A stretch of 64,000 nucleotides of DNA, taken from Dryobates pubescens (taxonomy: Eukaryota > Chordata > Aves > Piciformes > Picidae). Positions 1 to 12,700 of this stretch are shown here, in pieces (within the stretch, counting starts at the first letter, position 1; every line of letters starts with the position of its first letter). The notes under the pieces were generated by a model. That model was not told where the DNA came from and made no database searches. It saw only the letters and a program-made list of their open reading frames with translations. Location: contig NC_071646.1 of NCBI RefSeq assembly GCF_014839835.1, positions 4,278,001-4,342,000 of the forward strand, read 5' to 3'. The translations under genes were made by a program, and so were the position numbers.

Positions 1-318
1 GCGGTGGGAGCGGCCCCGGTTCGCGGCGGCGGCGGGGGCAGGAGCGCGGAGGGGGCTGGTCCGACCTGCCCGGGGGGTGGGGGTCGGTCGGGCCGGAGCG
101 GCGGCTCCGCGCCTCTGACTCTACCCAATGAGAGCCCGCAGCACGCCGGGAGCCGGCGATATTTGGCTGCGGCCCCCACGCTCCCGTCCCCAGAGCGTCC
201 CCGTCCTCCGATCGGGGACCTCCATGGCCCGGCCCGGCCCCGCAGCCCGCCCCATGCCGCCCGGGGGGAGCCGGCCCCGCTAAGCGCCCCGGACCGGGAC
301 CCCGCGGGGACCACCGCC

Positions 319-382
319 CAGCCCAACCCAGCCCAGTCCAGCCCGGCACAGCCCAGTCCAGCCCAGCACAGCCCGGCCCGGC
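319..382. repeat. Short CAGCCC-type decamer repeat in WNT2B 5' region
   Basis: Imperfect tandem copies of a roughly 10-bp unit (CAGCCCAGTC and variants) just upstream of the coding start. Confidence 0.6.
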
Positions 383-568
383 CCCGCCGCCCCCCGCGCA
401 GCAGCATGTTCCCGGGAGCGGGGGCCCAGCCGGGGCTCGCTCAGCAGCGCGGAGCCGGCAGCCGCGCCGCGGGACCGTGACGGGTAGTGCCCCCCGAGGG
501 GAGCGCGGGCAGGACCCTCCCTCTCCTTCCCTGGTCATTTCTCAGTCTGGAGCCCGCCCCGGAGAGAT

Positions 569-732
569 ATGCTCAGCCCAAACCGCCTGGAAGCGTCTCC
601 AGGGATTGCCGTGGCCCCCGGGCGTGCGGAGTGCGGAGCCTTCCCTCGGACGGCGGGCGCGGCCCCGCGGCTCTGCCTGCCCCTGCTGCTGCTGCTGCTC
701 GCCCTCACGCCCCGCGCCGACTCCTCGTGGTG
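569..732 (+). CDS. WNT2B: WNT2B coding exon 1 (residues 1-55)
   Basis: Starts [10 protein letters not shown] and carries the signal peptide core [16 protein letters not shown], then DSSWW. The donor GTGAGT begins at 733. The exon ends with two bases of codon 55, and exon 2 supplies the third (TG+G = Trp). A stop immediately follows in the unspliced frame, so this is too short to stand out as an ORF. Confidence 0.93.
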
Positions 733-3700
733 GTGAGTGTCCGGCACCGGGATCGGGATAAGGATGGGGATGGGGACGGCGAACGCGGCCGTGGGCTGCG
801 GCAGCGACGGCGGCAGCGCAGCGAGTCCCGCCGAGCCAGAGCCCGACGTGCGGCCGGGGGAGCCCGATGAGGGGCAGCGGGAACCAGAGGAGACCGGCCG
901 GGGTTGAGCGGGTCCCCGGTTCCCCCCGCGCCGCCGGTGCCGGTCCCAGCCGGGAGCTCCGCGGCAGGACGGGTTTGGAGGTACCCTCGTCTCCACCTGC
1001 GGGGCGGCGGCGGCCCGGAGTCCCGGGGAAGCGGCAGAGTAGGAACTGCCGTCTCCCCGAGCCTGTCCCGGGGCCGGTATCGGGGCTTTGCCCGGAGAGC
1101 AGCCGCCGCGGTCCCCGCGCCCCGAAAGCGCCGCCGGGCGTTTGTCCTCCAGGGACCCCCCCCGGCTCCCGCCAGGCTCCATGCGTTGGGACCACTCCCA
1201 CTCCCAGTCCGATCCGGGCAGGGCAGGGGCAGGATCAGCTCTTCGGTGGGGTCAGGAGCTGGGAAGCGGCAACAGCAGCGAGCAGCTTCCCGGATCCACC
1301 CTCAGCGATCCGGTGATCCCGGCGGAGATCCTGGGGGAGCTGCCGGGTCGCTGCGGGCTGCGGCATCGCCCCGCGCATTGTGTCACAGCTTCTCTGAGCG
1401 AGGGAGCTGCTGCTGGCCCTTGCTGGGATGAGATGAGGCTCTGAACAGCCAGAAATGATGCCACAGGAATAGCAGCCTTCTAGAAATTCATCACCTCCAG
1501 TCCCAGAGGCTCGAACAATGAAAATCCATGTGCAGAATGAGAGTAATTGGGGAAAACAACGGCTGTGAGGTTTTGGAAGCCACCCCGAGCTGCTTCAGTA
1601 GCTCAGTAACACGGGTGAAAACAACAGTTTGCTGAAGGAAAGTTCTCAGTGGCCCCCACCCTGTGAAAGTTCTCTCTGATCTCGTGGAGAGCACTGTTTT
1701 CCACCCTAGCTCATCATCATTAGCACATCATAGTGGATGAAGCAGCGTTTAGCTAAATTCATCCCTTCTGCCTCAGAAGAAGAACAGTGGTTTCTGGAAT
1801 TCCTCAGCTACCGTGGAGCATGCTAGAAGGGCCCGGGAGCACTTCAGAATGGGGCTGATAGCACAAGCATGCCCAGTGCTTGAGAGCACGTCTGGGCACG
1901 CAGCGGTCGTGGCCAGGCTGGCATCCCTGGCAGAGCCATCCCAGGGTGAGCTGTGGGGCTGGGAGGGAGCGGGGAGCCCAAGGGATGTGCCGCTCCGGCA
2001 GCGGGGACGCAGCCAGGCACCAAAGTGGATAGCGTGAGGAGAGACTTCACCCACAGAGCAGCACAGGTTTTGGCGGGGAGGGGGGCACCTAGAATGCAAA
2101 CTGGCAATGGCAATGCCAACCCTTGCCATAGCCAGAAGAGATCTCCCACAGCCAGATCAGCTCACGAGGAACTGAAATCACTGGTGAGAAAATGAGTCAC
2201 CACGGGCGAGTGTCAGGTCGATGCAGGCGCTGGCCTGGCCTCGGCCCCAGATCTGCCCCCACCCAGCAGCGTTGGCGCAGGCAGGGCCGCATCTGTGCGA
2301 GGGTGATGTGGCTGATGTGCTGCACGCTGAGGAAGGAAGGAAGAAGAGTCTTAGGGGCAGCAGAGACGTTGGATTATTTAATTCTGTTATGCAGGAGGCT
2401 CGCTAGAAGCTGCATGGGGGAAAGCAGCTGGAAAAAGACAAGGTATCGAGTAGTGCCAGCATCATCTGCCCAGAGCTGGGCAGCTCTGGTAACACACGTG
2501 GGTGCTGGCTGGAGGGTGAAAATGATTCCTTTGGGAGGTGTGTGAAAACCACCTCTTTCCTTGCTGTTCTACCCCACTTTCCCCATCGCAACTCCACCGT
2601 GGTCTCTGCCCTAATCCCAAGTGCACGTCTCTTCCCCGCAGGCGGGAGGAAACCCAGCCACGTTCCAAGCCCCAGTAGCTGTGGCTTGCTGGGGAGAAGC
2701 TGAATTTAGCTCCCGCAGTGGTTTGTGTTCACAGCTTGCAGACCCACTCCCGGGCTGGCAGCTTCTGGTTGGACGGAGAAAGGGGCTCCTTGGCCGTGGG
2801 GTGGCCGGGCAGGGCTCCTCTGGGCACTATCAGCAGGGAGAATTTGCCCTGAGGGACCTGAGGTGTGCAACTTGAAAGACTCAATTACAACCCGAACCTG
2901 TTTCAACTCTCAAGTTCAGGTTTTTTTGGTCAGGCTTTCTCTTCTTGGGGGGGTGCAGAACAACCCTGAGCCAAGCCTCCAGCGGAGCGAGCGCCGTTCA
3001 GGGGGCCGTGTCAGCCCGGACGAAATAGCCTCTATGGATGGAGCTGTGCTTTACTGAAAAGGGTTTCACCCAGCTGTGGCTTGGGGGAAAAAGTTGTTCA
3101 GCGATTTGCAGAGGTTTCCAGGCAAGATCCTCAGCATTACTGATATTACAGCAAATACATTTGGCGGTGCATCATCGCTCCTTATTTTTATTATTATTGC
3201 CAAATTCTTCTAGGGATTCACACACAATAAACTTGTGGAAATAGAGGAAATGCTTCTCATTTTCAGAGCTGGCTCTCTTAAAGTAGATTAATAGGGGAGG
3301 GGGGGTGGTGGGGGTGAAAAAGCAAAGAACCAAAGTGGGTCAGTTCTGATCACAGCCTATGGGGAGGAAATATCAACCAAATGTTTCTGCTAAACAACTG
3401 CAAATTATTAATTTTCGGCGGCCTTGGCCCACGCTGCCTTGCAACATCGCCAGGAATTGGTGCACTTGGTGCTCAGCAAAGTGTCCCTGGGTCTCTGTGT
3501 GTGTGTGGCTGTGCAGAGGGAACAGGCTTGGCCTGGCATGGTTGTGCCCAGTGACGCCGCTTGGACCCCCAAGGCCAGGGTGCCCAGCAGTGGGGATGTG
3601 GGGTGCGGGGGGCAGAAGTGCTCCTGACCCGTCCCGGGTTCCTTAGCAACAAAATACCAGCTGAAACACAGATGGAAATTGAGATGGAATGTGATGGGGA

Positions 3701-6700
3701 AAATCCCTAAATCCCATTTAGGCTGGCATGCAGTCGGGCAAGGGAGAGCAGGGGCTGGCAGGGGCTGTGCCCTGCGAGGGGACCACGAGCCCCGAGAGCG
3801 GCCTCCGGCATTCCTGCCGCAAGATTGGGGAGAGATTAGGCCAACGATGCTTATAAACATCAACTGTGCAGTAAACAAACTCGGTGCAAATAACTAAGTA
3901 GGGCTTACTCGCTATGGAGAGCCCTGGCTGGCTGCTGTGGTGTGGAAAGCCATCTGAGAGGGGAGGTTTGGTTGAAGCAAGACGTACACAAAGGCGTCTG
4001 CGCACACCCCCTGCACCCCACCCTCACACGTAGCCGCCCGCTGCAAGCCCACGCCGCCCCCTAGCCCCCCGGCACACCAAATCCTCGTTAGCTAACTTGT
4101 TTATTGCTAACCACAGCCCTTGGAAACTCCAAATATTTAATTTCATCTGGCATTGGAACAGATGGGAGGCATCAGGCTCCCAAAGAGATAAAACAAATCT
4201 GTGGAAGGAAGGCCGGCGGAGGTCGGGGAGCGTGCAAGAGCCTGGCAGCCACGTGGGGATCTTCAAGGCGTCGGTGGGCTCTGGGGAAGCTGCTGCACCC
4301 TGGGGAGCGATGCCCAGGTGGGCACTGTCTTAGGGATGCTCGAGATCAGAGTTAAGCAGCCACCATCCCCTACATTCCTTCCTCAGCTAGGGAAGCAGGT
4401 TCATGGCAGGGGGGTTGGATTAAAGGGCCCTTCAGGGGTCCCTTCCAGCCTAGACTGTTCCATGCTTCATGGGGAGGTAGAAGACACCAAGGGCAAATTA
4501 TGAAGAAGGGGCACCCATTGCACCCTCTGAGTTAGAGCTGGGGTCAGGCTCTTCCCAAGGACTTAGCAGAACCCCCTCACTGCAGTTGGAGAAGGGCATG
4601 TTCCCTCCACCATGGGTAGGAAGGAGCTGTGCTCCCACAGCTGGTCCTCTCTAGGGCCTGGTGTGAGTTTCTGTCGCGACACCAGCGCTGGCTCCTGGGG
4701 CAGGTGCAGTGGATGGGCACAAGGGGTGATGGAAAATGGAGCCACACGCAATGGGTGGACGTGGGCTGGAGGAGAGAGGGGCTGATTTAAGCAGACATCA
4801 CTCTGAGGTGTGTGGGAGGGGAAATAGCACCGGCAGGAATGTTTGAAATCAAGCCAAGGGAAAGACAGCTGCACGGAGGAGCTCCACAGCTGGCCAGGTA
4901 ATGGGGGTGCCGCTGACTCCCCCCTGTGCCAGCCTCAGCTGGGCAGCCCCGGCAGGGCTTCACTGGCAGGAGGTCGCAGCAGCTCACACAGTGGCTCTGA
5001 GTGCTGCATGTCCATAGCTCCCAATGCCATCCTGGAGCAGGGGATTGGAACCATCTGATCTTTAAGGTCTCTGTCAACCCAAACACTCTAGGACCCCCTC
5101 CTCCACACGTCCCCCTAATACCAAGCAGCTCCTTGGCCAAGGGCTGTGCCAGGCAAGGTCCCAGGAGGGGAGCACAGGCTCTGTAAGCGGGGAGGATGGC
5201 GTGCAGTGCTTGGGGGATGTCGGAGGGCTCACGGCGGCTGCACGCTGGCTGCTGCAGAGCTCTTTGCGTGGCAATAAAAGCAGGAGGTCAGCGACCGGGA
5301 AGTCTTTATCCTGAGGAGCTCGCAGCTCGGCTGGCTGGGCAGCCACGCCGTGAAAAAGCAGTTTTAAAGTAAGGTCAGGCTGATGGAGGGCGACCCCTGT
5401 GGCCTTTGCAGCAGCCCTGGGTGTTCCTGGTCGGGGTGGTGGAACAGATGCGTTCCCTCAGCCACTCGGCGCCGTCAGAATGATCCTAACTGTGTGCCTC
5501 AGTTCATTTTTCACTGGGGTCACTTTCACCTATAGGAAATCTTTCTTACAAAGAAATGCAGCAGGGGGAAAAGGAGAAGAGAAGAGAAGAGAAGCGAAGC
5601 GAAGCGAAGAGAAGAGAAGCGAAGCGAAGCGAAGCGAAGAGAAGAGAAGAGAAGAGAAGAGAAGAGAAGAGAAGAGAAGAGAAGAGAAGAGAAGAGAAGA
5701 GAAGAGAAGAGAAGAGAAGAGAAGAAGAAGAGAACCAAAACCCTTCTGCTCTTCCAGACTCATTAGCTTTTGCTGTTGCTAATAAGAGGTTCCAGAGGTG
5801 CCTGCAGCCCACCGTGAGGAGTGCTGGCCTGGGTTCTGTGCCAACCCACAGAGCACACAAGATATGCCATGGATGAGAGAAGAACCATCCCTCCTTCTTT
5901 ACCACTAGAGACTCTCTTTCCTCTCCCTTAACAAAGTGCTGTGAGGTTTGGGGAGGGTAAAAATGAGAAAGCATCTTTTTCATGGGCAGTTTGCACTGTG
6001 TCCTTATAACAGCTCTGAGTAACAGCTTCCACCTAGAACTAAGCAAGGTCTTGGTCACTGTTGCAGAGGCACCAGGGTCCTTTTCTCCCTCTGCTGTTGT
6101 AACCTTCCACCCTCACTGGGGGCTTTGCTGCTCACCTGAGAGATGTTCTGCACATGCCACGTCCCACTTCACACCACAGCCAGGCTCCCAGGTCACCCTT
6201 GACACACGATGCCAACAGCATACCTGAGGGAACAGCAGGCAAGGGTGCTCAGCAGGGCCCAGCTCCCCAGGACCACAGCCTTTGCCAGCATTTCAGCCCT
6301 TCCCACAGCCACTGCATCCCACAGGGATGCAGGAAAACCACAGAGGGGACTCTGACAAGGCAACAAAGGCACCCAGCTGGGAAAAAGGGTGAGACAACGA
6401 GAAACAGAAAGATCTTGGTGCAGAAAATGAGAACTCTACTCCTTGCCTGGCAGTGGTAGTGGCTCAGCATTATGATACTAAAAATTATTCAAGTGAGACT
6501 AACACTCTCACCACACAGAGTGGTGGCTCTCAGTGAGGAAATTAGGACTATTAATCATTCCAAGGCGTTAACAATTCCAGCAGGCCAGGATGGCCCCGTT
6601 CCCAGTGGGGCTTAATCAAATACTGGGGGTTTATAATAATAAAATAGCATCTCAGATGTCTGCAGCCCCCCCTGACACACACCTTGCAACCCAGAGTGCT

Positions 6701-9700
6701 ATAAATTGTCTGCCCACAGCCAGGGAGAGCAGAGGAAGGAAGGTGCAGCATCCTTGGGAAGTATGCAAGGAACTTGAGGAGGTGAAAGTCTGCCAGGGGC
6801 AGTGGAATTCACTCTTAATCAGGCAGGGAGGCAGAGAGGTTGGATCTGATCCTATCTGCTAGAGGTGTCTCCAGTTGCTGCCTGGGGCTTTCCAGACTCC
6901 CACCAAGACACAGATTTGCTGTTGGCTCAGCAGGATAGGGAAGAGAACTGAAGCCAAGGCTGTTTGGCTCCTAGTTTGGTCTCTCAGGACTGTCAGTGTG
7001 GTGGTCACAAGAGCCACAGGGGTTGGAGTCAATTTTCCCAAGGGAAGGACTCCAGCAGCTTGTGATGCCACCAAGATGCCAGCCCATGCCCTGGTCTCAC
7101 CCTCAGCAGAGCTCTTGGAGCAGAAGCCAGCAGCAAGGAAGCTCTGTGCAAAACCAGGTCACAGCCCCAGCCTGGGGGATTGCACAAGAAGCTGAGCATC
7201 TCCCACCCAGGGAGACAGGAAGCAAGGCAGCACCACCTCCCCCAGCACTGATCCGGGAGAGGAGGCTGGCAGTGCCCTCATGGGCACACATTGTGTCAGA
7301 AGGGGTACAGCCAGACCACACTTCACCTGGGCACAGACAAGGGGAGCTCTGGGGGCTTCGCAGCACTGAGTTTGCAGAAGGACAGAGGAACTCCCAGCAC
7401 TGTGATGGTGGAGCCTAAACCAGGGCCAGTGCACCCCTCCCAGGGCTTTCCCAGGAGCAGGAGGCATTCACAGGTCACCACAGCACGTTCTGGAGCAAGA
7501 GGAGAACCACTGCTACAGGCAATGTCCTGAGCTGGGACCAAGCCCCACTTAGAGCTCAGCTCCTGGGCATCTGCTGGCACTGATGGGCTGGGGAGGGACT
7601 CAGAGCTCAGCCTTTTTGTCACATCTGGTGGGACAGTTGCATGTGGCAGGCAGGCAGTGGCCATCAGAGGACACAGCATGGAGATGCAGCTTGTCATGGC
7701 CATGAAGGTCACCTTGGTGCTTTTCTTGCTCCTTGCTTTCAGTTGTGTTTTTTGGTGGTGGTGGTGGTGGTTTGAATCTGGCTTGGCCAAGTTCAGAGCC
7801 CCAAGAGCTGCTCTGCACACACAGTGCCAGGCTGCCACATCTCCTTATACTGAGGAGAGAAGAGCTACTTGTGCTCTGCCACTGAACCAGGGGTTGCAGA
7901 CAGATGGGAAAGTTTTCAGGATCCTTGGGAAGAGAGAAGCTGCAGGAGGGAGACCTGGTACACTGCCATCCCTTTGCAGCCATGAACTCTCCCTGCATTA
8001 ATGAGTGACAATGAGGAAGCCTCATGCCTCAGCTCTTGGGTGGCACAGCTGTGGTGGCCCTGGCTGGGAAGGCCACAAGGTGAACCCTGTGCCACCTGCC
8101 GTGCCAGGGATACTCAGAGTCATCCTGGCTGAGCTTCTCCATGCCTGGGGTCTGCCTTGCTGCATCCCCAGAACTGCTTGCATGGGCATCCTTGTCCCAG
8201 CATAGAGTTAACCTGCAAGGGTGACTTGGTGAAGCTCAGTTTGCATCAGTCATGGACTCATTCATCTCCAGTTGTGCCTCTGCCGGTGCTGATTCAGCCA
8301 CAGTTTCACCACAGTGGGAACTTGCAGCATCTCAGCAGCTGTTTCAATTCTGAAGCAGAGCACAAATTTTCACATTCTGAGATTTGCCTGGGAGTGGCAA
8401 TTCCAGGACTGTCCTTTTGAAATCAAGCAATGCTCTAATTGCTGGGGTGCTTTTGGTTTTTCGCAGAGCAGTCCCCTTCTGCTAGCAGCTGGAGAACCAC
8501 CCCCACAGCTCCAGAGCCCATTTGCTCCCCTAGCCAGGCTGATGCTGACCTGTTCAGGGCTGGTCCAGGCTGCCCAAGAGCTCTGCTTTCTCCAGGGGAG
8601 TTCTCATCAGCCTGTGCTAAGGTGCTTTGGGCTCTGGCCATGCTCCTGCTCTCCCACTGCCTCACCAGGGCTACTGGGGCTTTGGGTCTTTCCTGCTAAA
8701 GAGCTCAACAGCTGGGAAGAGGCACACACCGTTCAGTTCACTGATTCAGAAAGATCCCAGCCCTCTAAAGATGAAGAAGAAACAAGGCATCCTGAGAGCT
8801 GATCCTTGGGACAAGATGCAGCAGATCCCACATGCCGCTGCGGGGATCCCCTCCTAGCCCGCAGGGAAGAGGGAGGAAAGCAGCAGCAGCCATGGGGAGG
8901 AGAGATCTGAGCTGCTCAGGCTTCCACCAAAGCAGAGCTGAGGGCAGAGGCACAGCATTGGCCACAGAGCTCTGCGAGAGCTCCCGGAGGAGCCTGCGAG
9001 CCCCGAGGGAAGCCAGGCAGGCGGCGGTGGGAAGTGCGGGAGCAGGACACAGCACGGAGTCGAGCCACAGACAGGGCTTAGACAAGATTTCTGCTGCCAA
9101 GTAAATAGATGCGGCTGCCTCTGATTTGCATGTTTATCTTAGAAGCAATTTAGGTTTCTCCTTGTTTACAAGAGCCGAAGTCAGCAGACTCTTAGAATAA
9201 GAACTACAACTGGGAGCCAAGATGTGACAGTTGTCTCCTGTTCCCCCGAGCATCGCAGCGGCCACGCTCCGGGCTGTTGGGAAAGAGCCTCGGCTGCATC
9301 CCTGCTCTGGGTGTTGGGAAAGAGCCTCGGCTGCATCCCTGCTCCGGGTGTTGGGAAAGAGCCTCGGCTGCATCCCTGCTCCGAGCTGTTGGGAAAGAGC
9401 CTCGGCTGCATCCCTGCACCGGGTGTTGGGAAAGAGCCTCGGCTGCATCCCTGCTCCGGGTGTTGGGAAAGAGCCTCGGCTGCATCCCTGTACCGGGTGT
9501 TGGGAAAGAGCCTCGGCTGCATCCCTGCTCCAAGCTGTTGGGAAAGAGCCTCGGCTGCATCCCTGCTCCGAGCTGTTGGGAAAGAGCCTCGGCTGCATCC
9601 CTGCACCGGGTGTTGGGAAAGAGCCTCGGCTGCATCCCTGCTCCGGGTGTTGGGAAAGAGCCTCGGCTGCATCCCTGTACCGGGTGTTGGGAAAGAGCCT

Positions 9701-12700
9701 CGGCTGCATCCCTGCACCGGGTGTTGGGAAAGAGCCTCGGCTGCATCCCTGCTCCGAGCTCTTGGGAAAGAGCCTCGGCTGCATCCCTGCTCCGGGTGTT
9801 GGGAAAGAGCCTCGGCTGCATCCCTGCTCTGGGTGTTGGGAAAGAGCCTCGGCTGCATCCCTGCTCCGAGCTGTTGGGAAAGAGCCTCGGCTGCATCCCT
9901 GCTCCGGGTGTTGGGAAAGAGCCTTCCCTGCATCCCTGGTCCGAGCTGTTGGGAACAAGCCTCGGCTGCATCCCTGCACTGGTTGTTGGGAGCCTTCCCT
10001 GCATCCCTGCTCCAAGCTGTTGGGAAAGAGCCTTCCCTGCATCCTTGCACCTGGTGGTTAGGAAAGCCTCAGCTGTTTTCCTGCACTGGGCAGGGAGCAG
10101 CAGGGCTGGACGACACAGGCTCTGGGAGCACTTGCCTCTGCAAGGTGAAGGCTCCAGCCTCTCAAGCTGAAGGCTCCAGCCTCTGCTGCTGCTGCACAAA
10201 TCGCTCGGTGCAGGAGCAGGGAAGGGAGGACAGGAGCTGGGATCCAGTGTCCCTGTGGCAGCGACAGGAGCTGGGATCCAGCGTTCCTGTGGCAGCGACA
10301 GAGCTGGGATCCGATGTCCCTGTGGCAGCAGAGTGCTTCCCGCAGCTCTGTCGGTTAGCACCCATGTCCTGGCAGGTGGGAGCCGGTGGGAAATGCAGTG
10401 AGGTTGGGACTGCAGGTGGATTTGCAAGGAATAACTGATGCAGCATCCTGCAGCCAAGGGCTATCCGAGGGGTCGGTGCCAGCCCCTCTCCGGGCTGAGC
10501 AAACAGACCTCAGGACCTCGCAGGAGGCAGCATCCCACGGAACCCTGTCTGACAGGCTGGGGATCGTTATCCCCACATGCACTCGATTAACTTCCTCCCT
10601 CCATCCCAGCACTCACAGCCTGCTTCTGCCGTTCCTGACCTACAGAAGTCCAGGTCCGAGCAGCCTGCAGCATTAGGAGCAGTTCTCTCTCACAGGCTTT
10701 GCCGAACTCAGCGCCTGGGGATTGTTCTTTGCTTTCTTCTCCTGCTATAAAAATGCAGATCCCCCCCAGAGTGCAGCATTTCACTTCCAGCAGAGCCTCG
10801 TGTTTTAAACTGGAAGCTGTGATAAGGCAGCTGGGAGGAGGGGGGGACTTCTCAGAACAGCCATTGTCCACTGCCTCTTGCAGTGGTTTTCAAATGTCAC
10901 AGGCTTTGAGAAATGAAACTGGAAGGGATGCTTTAATCAATCCAAAACAAATGTTTTGGGGTTGTTTTTTTTTCCTCCTCCCAAAATTCTGCTTGGCAGA
11001 GTTTTCCATGTTCCCTGTCACGCTCCATTTCAGAGTGGCTGAGGAAATGGAAGATCTCTGCCTCACCAGGATGGCTGCAGCCCGTCCAAGGCACGTGAGG
11101 AATTGTCCCCCTCGTTGTGCCATGCTGCTTCCCAGCACCCCAGCAACCGTGGGGTGGGCTTCAGGATGTCATCTCTGACAGAGGACTGCTGGTACCGTGG
11201 CAAATGCACTGCTGGTTTGCAGCCCTGAGCAAAGGGAGGTGCAGCCCCTGAGCTGGGCTGCTGTGAGGTGCTCCCTCGCGCTCTGCTCTCCTTCCACTTT
11301 CTCCTGCTGATAATGTTTGCTCTGCTCTGGGTGTTTGGCAGGGGAATTAATGAGGAGTAATTAGCTCAGCGTGAAAAAAGGGAGTGCCTGGTGTTATCTT
11401 GTCTGGAGGCTTTACCTTGATCCGTCTCCCAGGGCTGGGCTGGCCTGGGCAGTGCTTTATCTGCCAGCTCTCCTCTGCCCCCATGTCTCCCCAGCACCAG
11501 CCCCGCTTACAGCCCACCAAAGCCCAGTGCCACAGCTCAGCAGTGTTGGGGACAGGCAGGGGACAGGGTTCTCCCAAGCTTCCCAGTGAGGTGGCCCATC
11601 AAAGACAGTTTTACCTTCCCCAGCTCTCCCAGCAGCTCTTTCCTCCAGCAAAAGAGACCTTTGGCTACTGCTGCAACCTCCATCCTGCAGCACCCTGGGC
11701 TCCCAGCAGCCTCATCCCAGCTCCTGGCAGCACGGGCAGGGACACATCTGCTACCCCCATCCTCACTGGGAGCAGGCAGACAGGGCAGAATGGATTCAGG
11801 GACATGGAACCTGGCCAAGCTTCCTACTGGGTCTCTGCAGCTCCACTGGAGGCTGCTGGCCCATGCCATCACCCTGCTGGAGGGTGCTTCTCAGCCCCCA
11901 CGACTGAGACAATTCAATGCCCACAGTTGGCATTGTCTGATGAGCTCCTGTTGGCTCTTCTGTCCTGAATGGCTTCTGCCATCTCCCTGTGCCCCTGCTG
12001 CAGGGTGAGAGGCTGGTGGGCATGATGTGAGGCACGCTCGCTGGCCCCTGCTGGGGCTGGCAGAGCCGTGGGGAGCCTGGTTTATGATCCTCAGCTCCAG
12101 CCTGGGATGACCTCGTGCCTCTGCCAGTGTTTAAACAAAATGTTGTGGAAAAGGGAACAGATCCCCCTCGCTCTCCCTGCTCCCAGGGCTTCCCTGAGCC
12201 TGGGGCTGAGAGAAGGCCAGAGAGAGACAATGAAATAGTGCCCAAGCTTGCAGCTTTTGATTATGATTAAAGGAATTGTCTTACTTCCATTCAGAGGGGG
12301 TGGGGGGGTGTTTAAACATTTGAATCCCACCCAACCCTCATCCCTCCCAAGCAGAATCACAGCTCTGCACTCAGTGGCAGACTCCAGCCTCTGGCACCAG
12401 CAGCAGCTGCCTGGCTGGGGAGAGCGGGCAGCCTGGGGGTGGAAAGTTCCACGTTGTGCCTTTGTCCAGGTGGGTGTGAGGCTGTGGGGCAGAGCTCAGA
12501 GTCCCTCCCCATGACAATGGTTCTTGGCCAGCCTGTGGTTTGCACACAGTCCTTCTGGTGCCAGCTCCAGCCCTCTTTGCACGGCTGCAGGGAGGGGACT
12601 GGGGTGCAGGCAGGGCACGGGCAGGGCAGGAAGCACAGTCCAGCTCTCTCAGTTATCCAGCTTCAGGGCACCACCAGCACTGCTCACCAGTGCAAGGCCT

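Larger units (their letters stand above)
1..1430. promoter_or_regulatory. CpG island over WNT2B exon 1
   Basis: Very GC-rich with dense CpG, ending at about 1.4 kb, where the composition drops abruptly. It spans the WNT2B start codon (569). A CCAAT box at 125-129 and an AT-rich GATATTTGGC at about 158 sit in the right area for a promoter, but the transcription start cannot be fixed from sequence alone. Long ORFs here in several frames are composition artefacts. Confidence 0.75.

Noticed and set aside
4-1201. Several long Pro/Ala/Arg/Gly-rich ORFs
   Set aside because: Composition artefacts of the WNT2B CpG island; only the short frame from 569 matches a known protein.
5399-6058. Lys/Glu/Arg- and Ser/Leu-rich ORFs
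   Set aside because: Artefacts of the AAGAG pentamer repeat, which has no stop in any frame.
9204-10457. Open frames of 270-417 codons on both strands, e.g. minus-strand 417 codons
   Set aside because: They are the 37/38-bp minisatellite read in cycling frames; no family resemblance, and frames on both strands are equally open.
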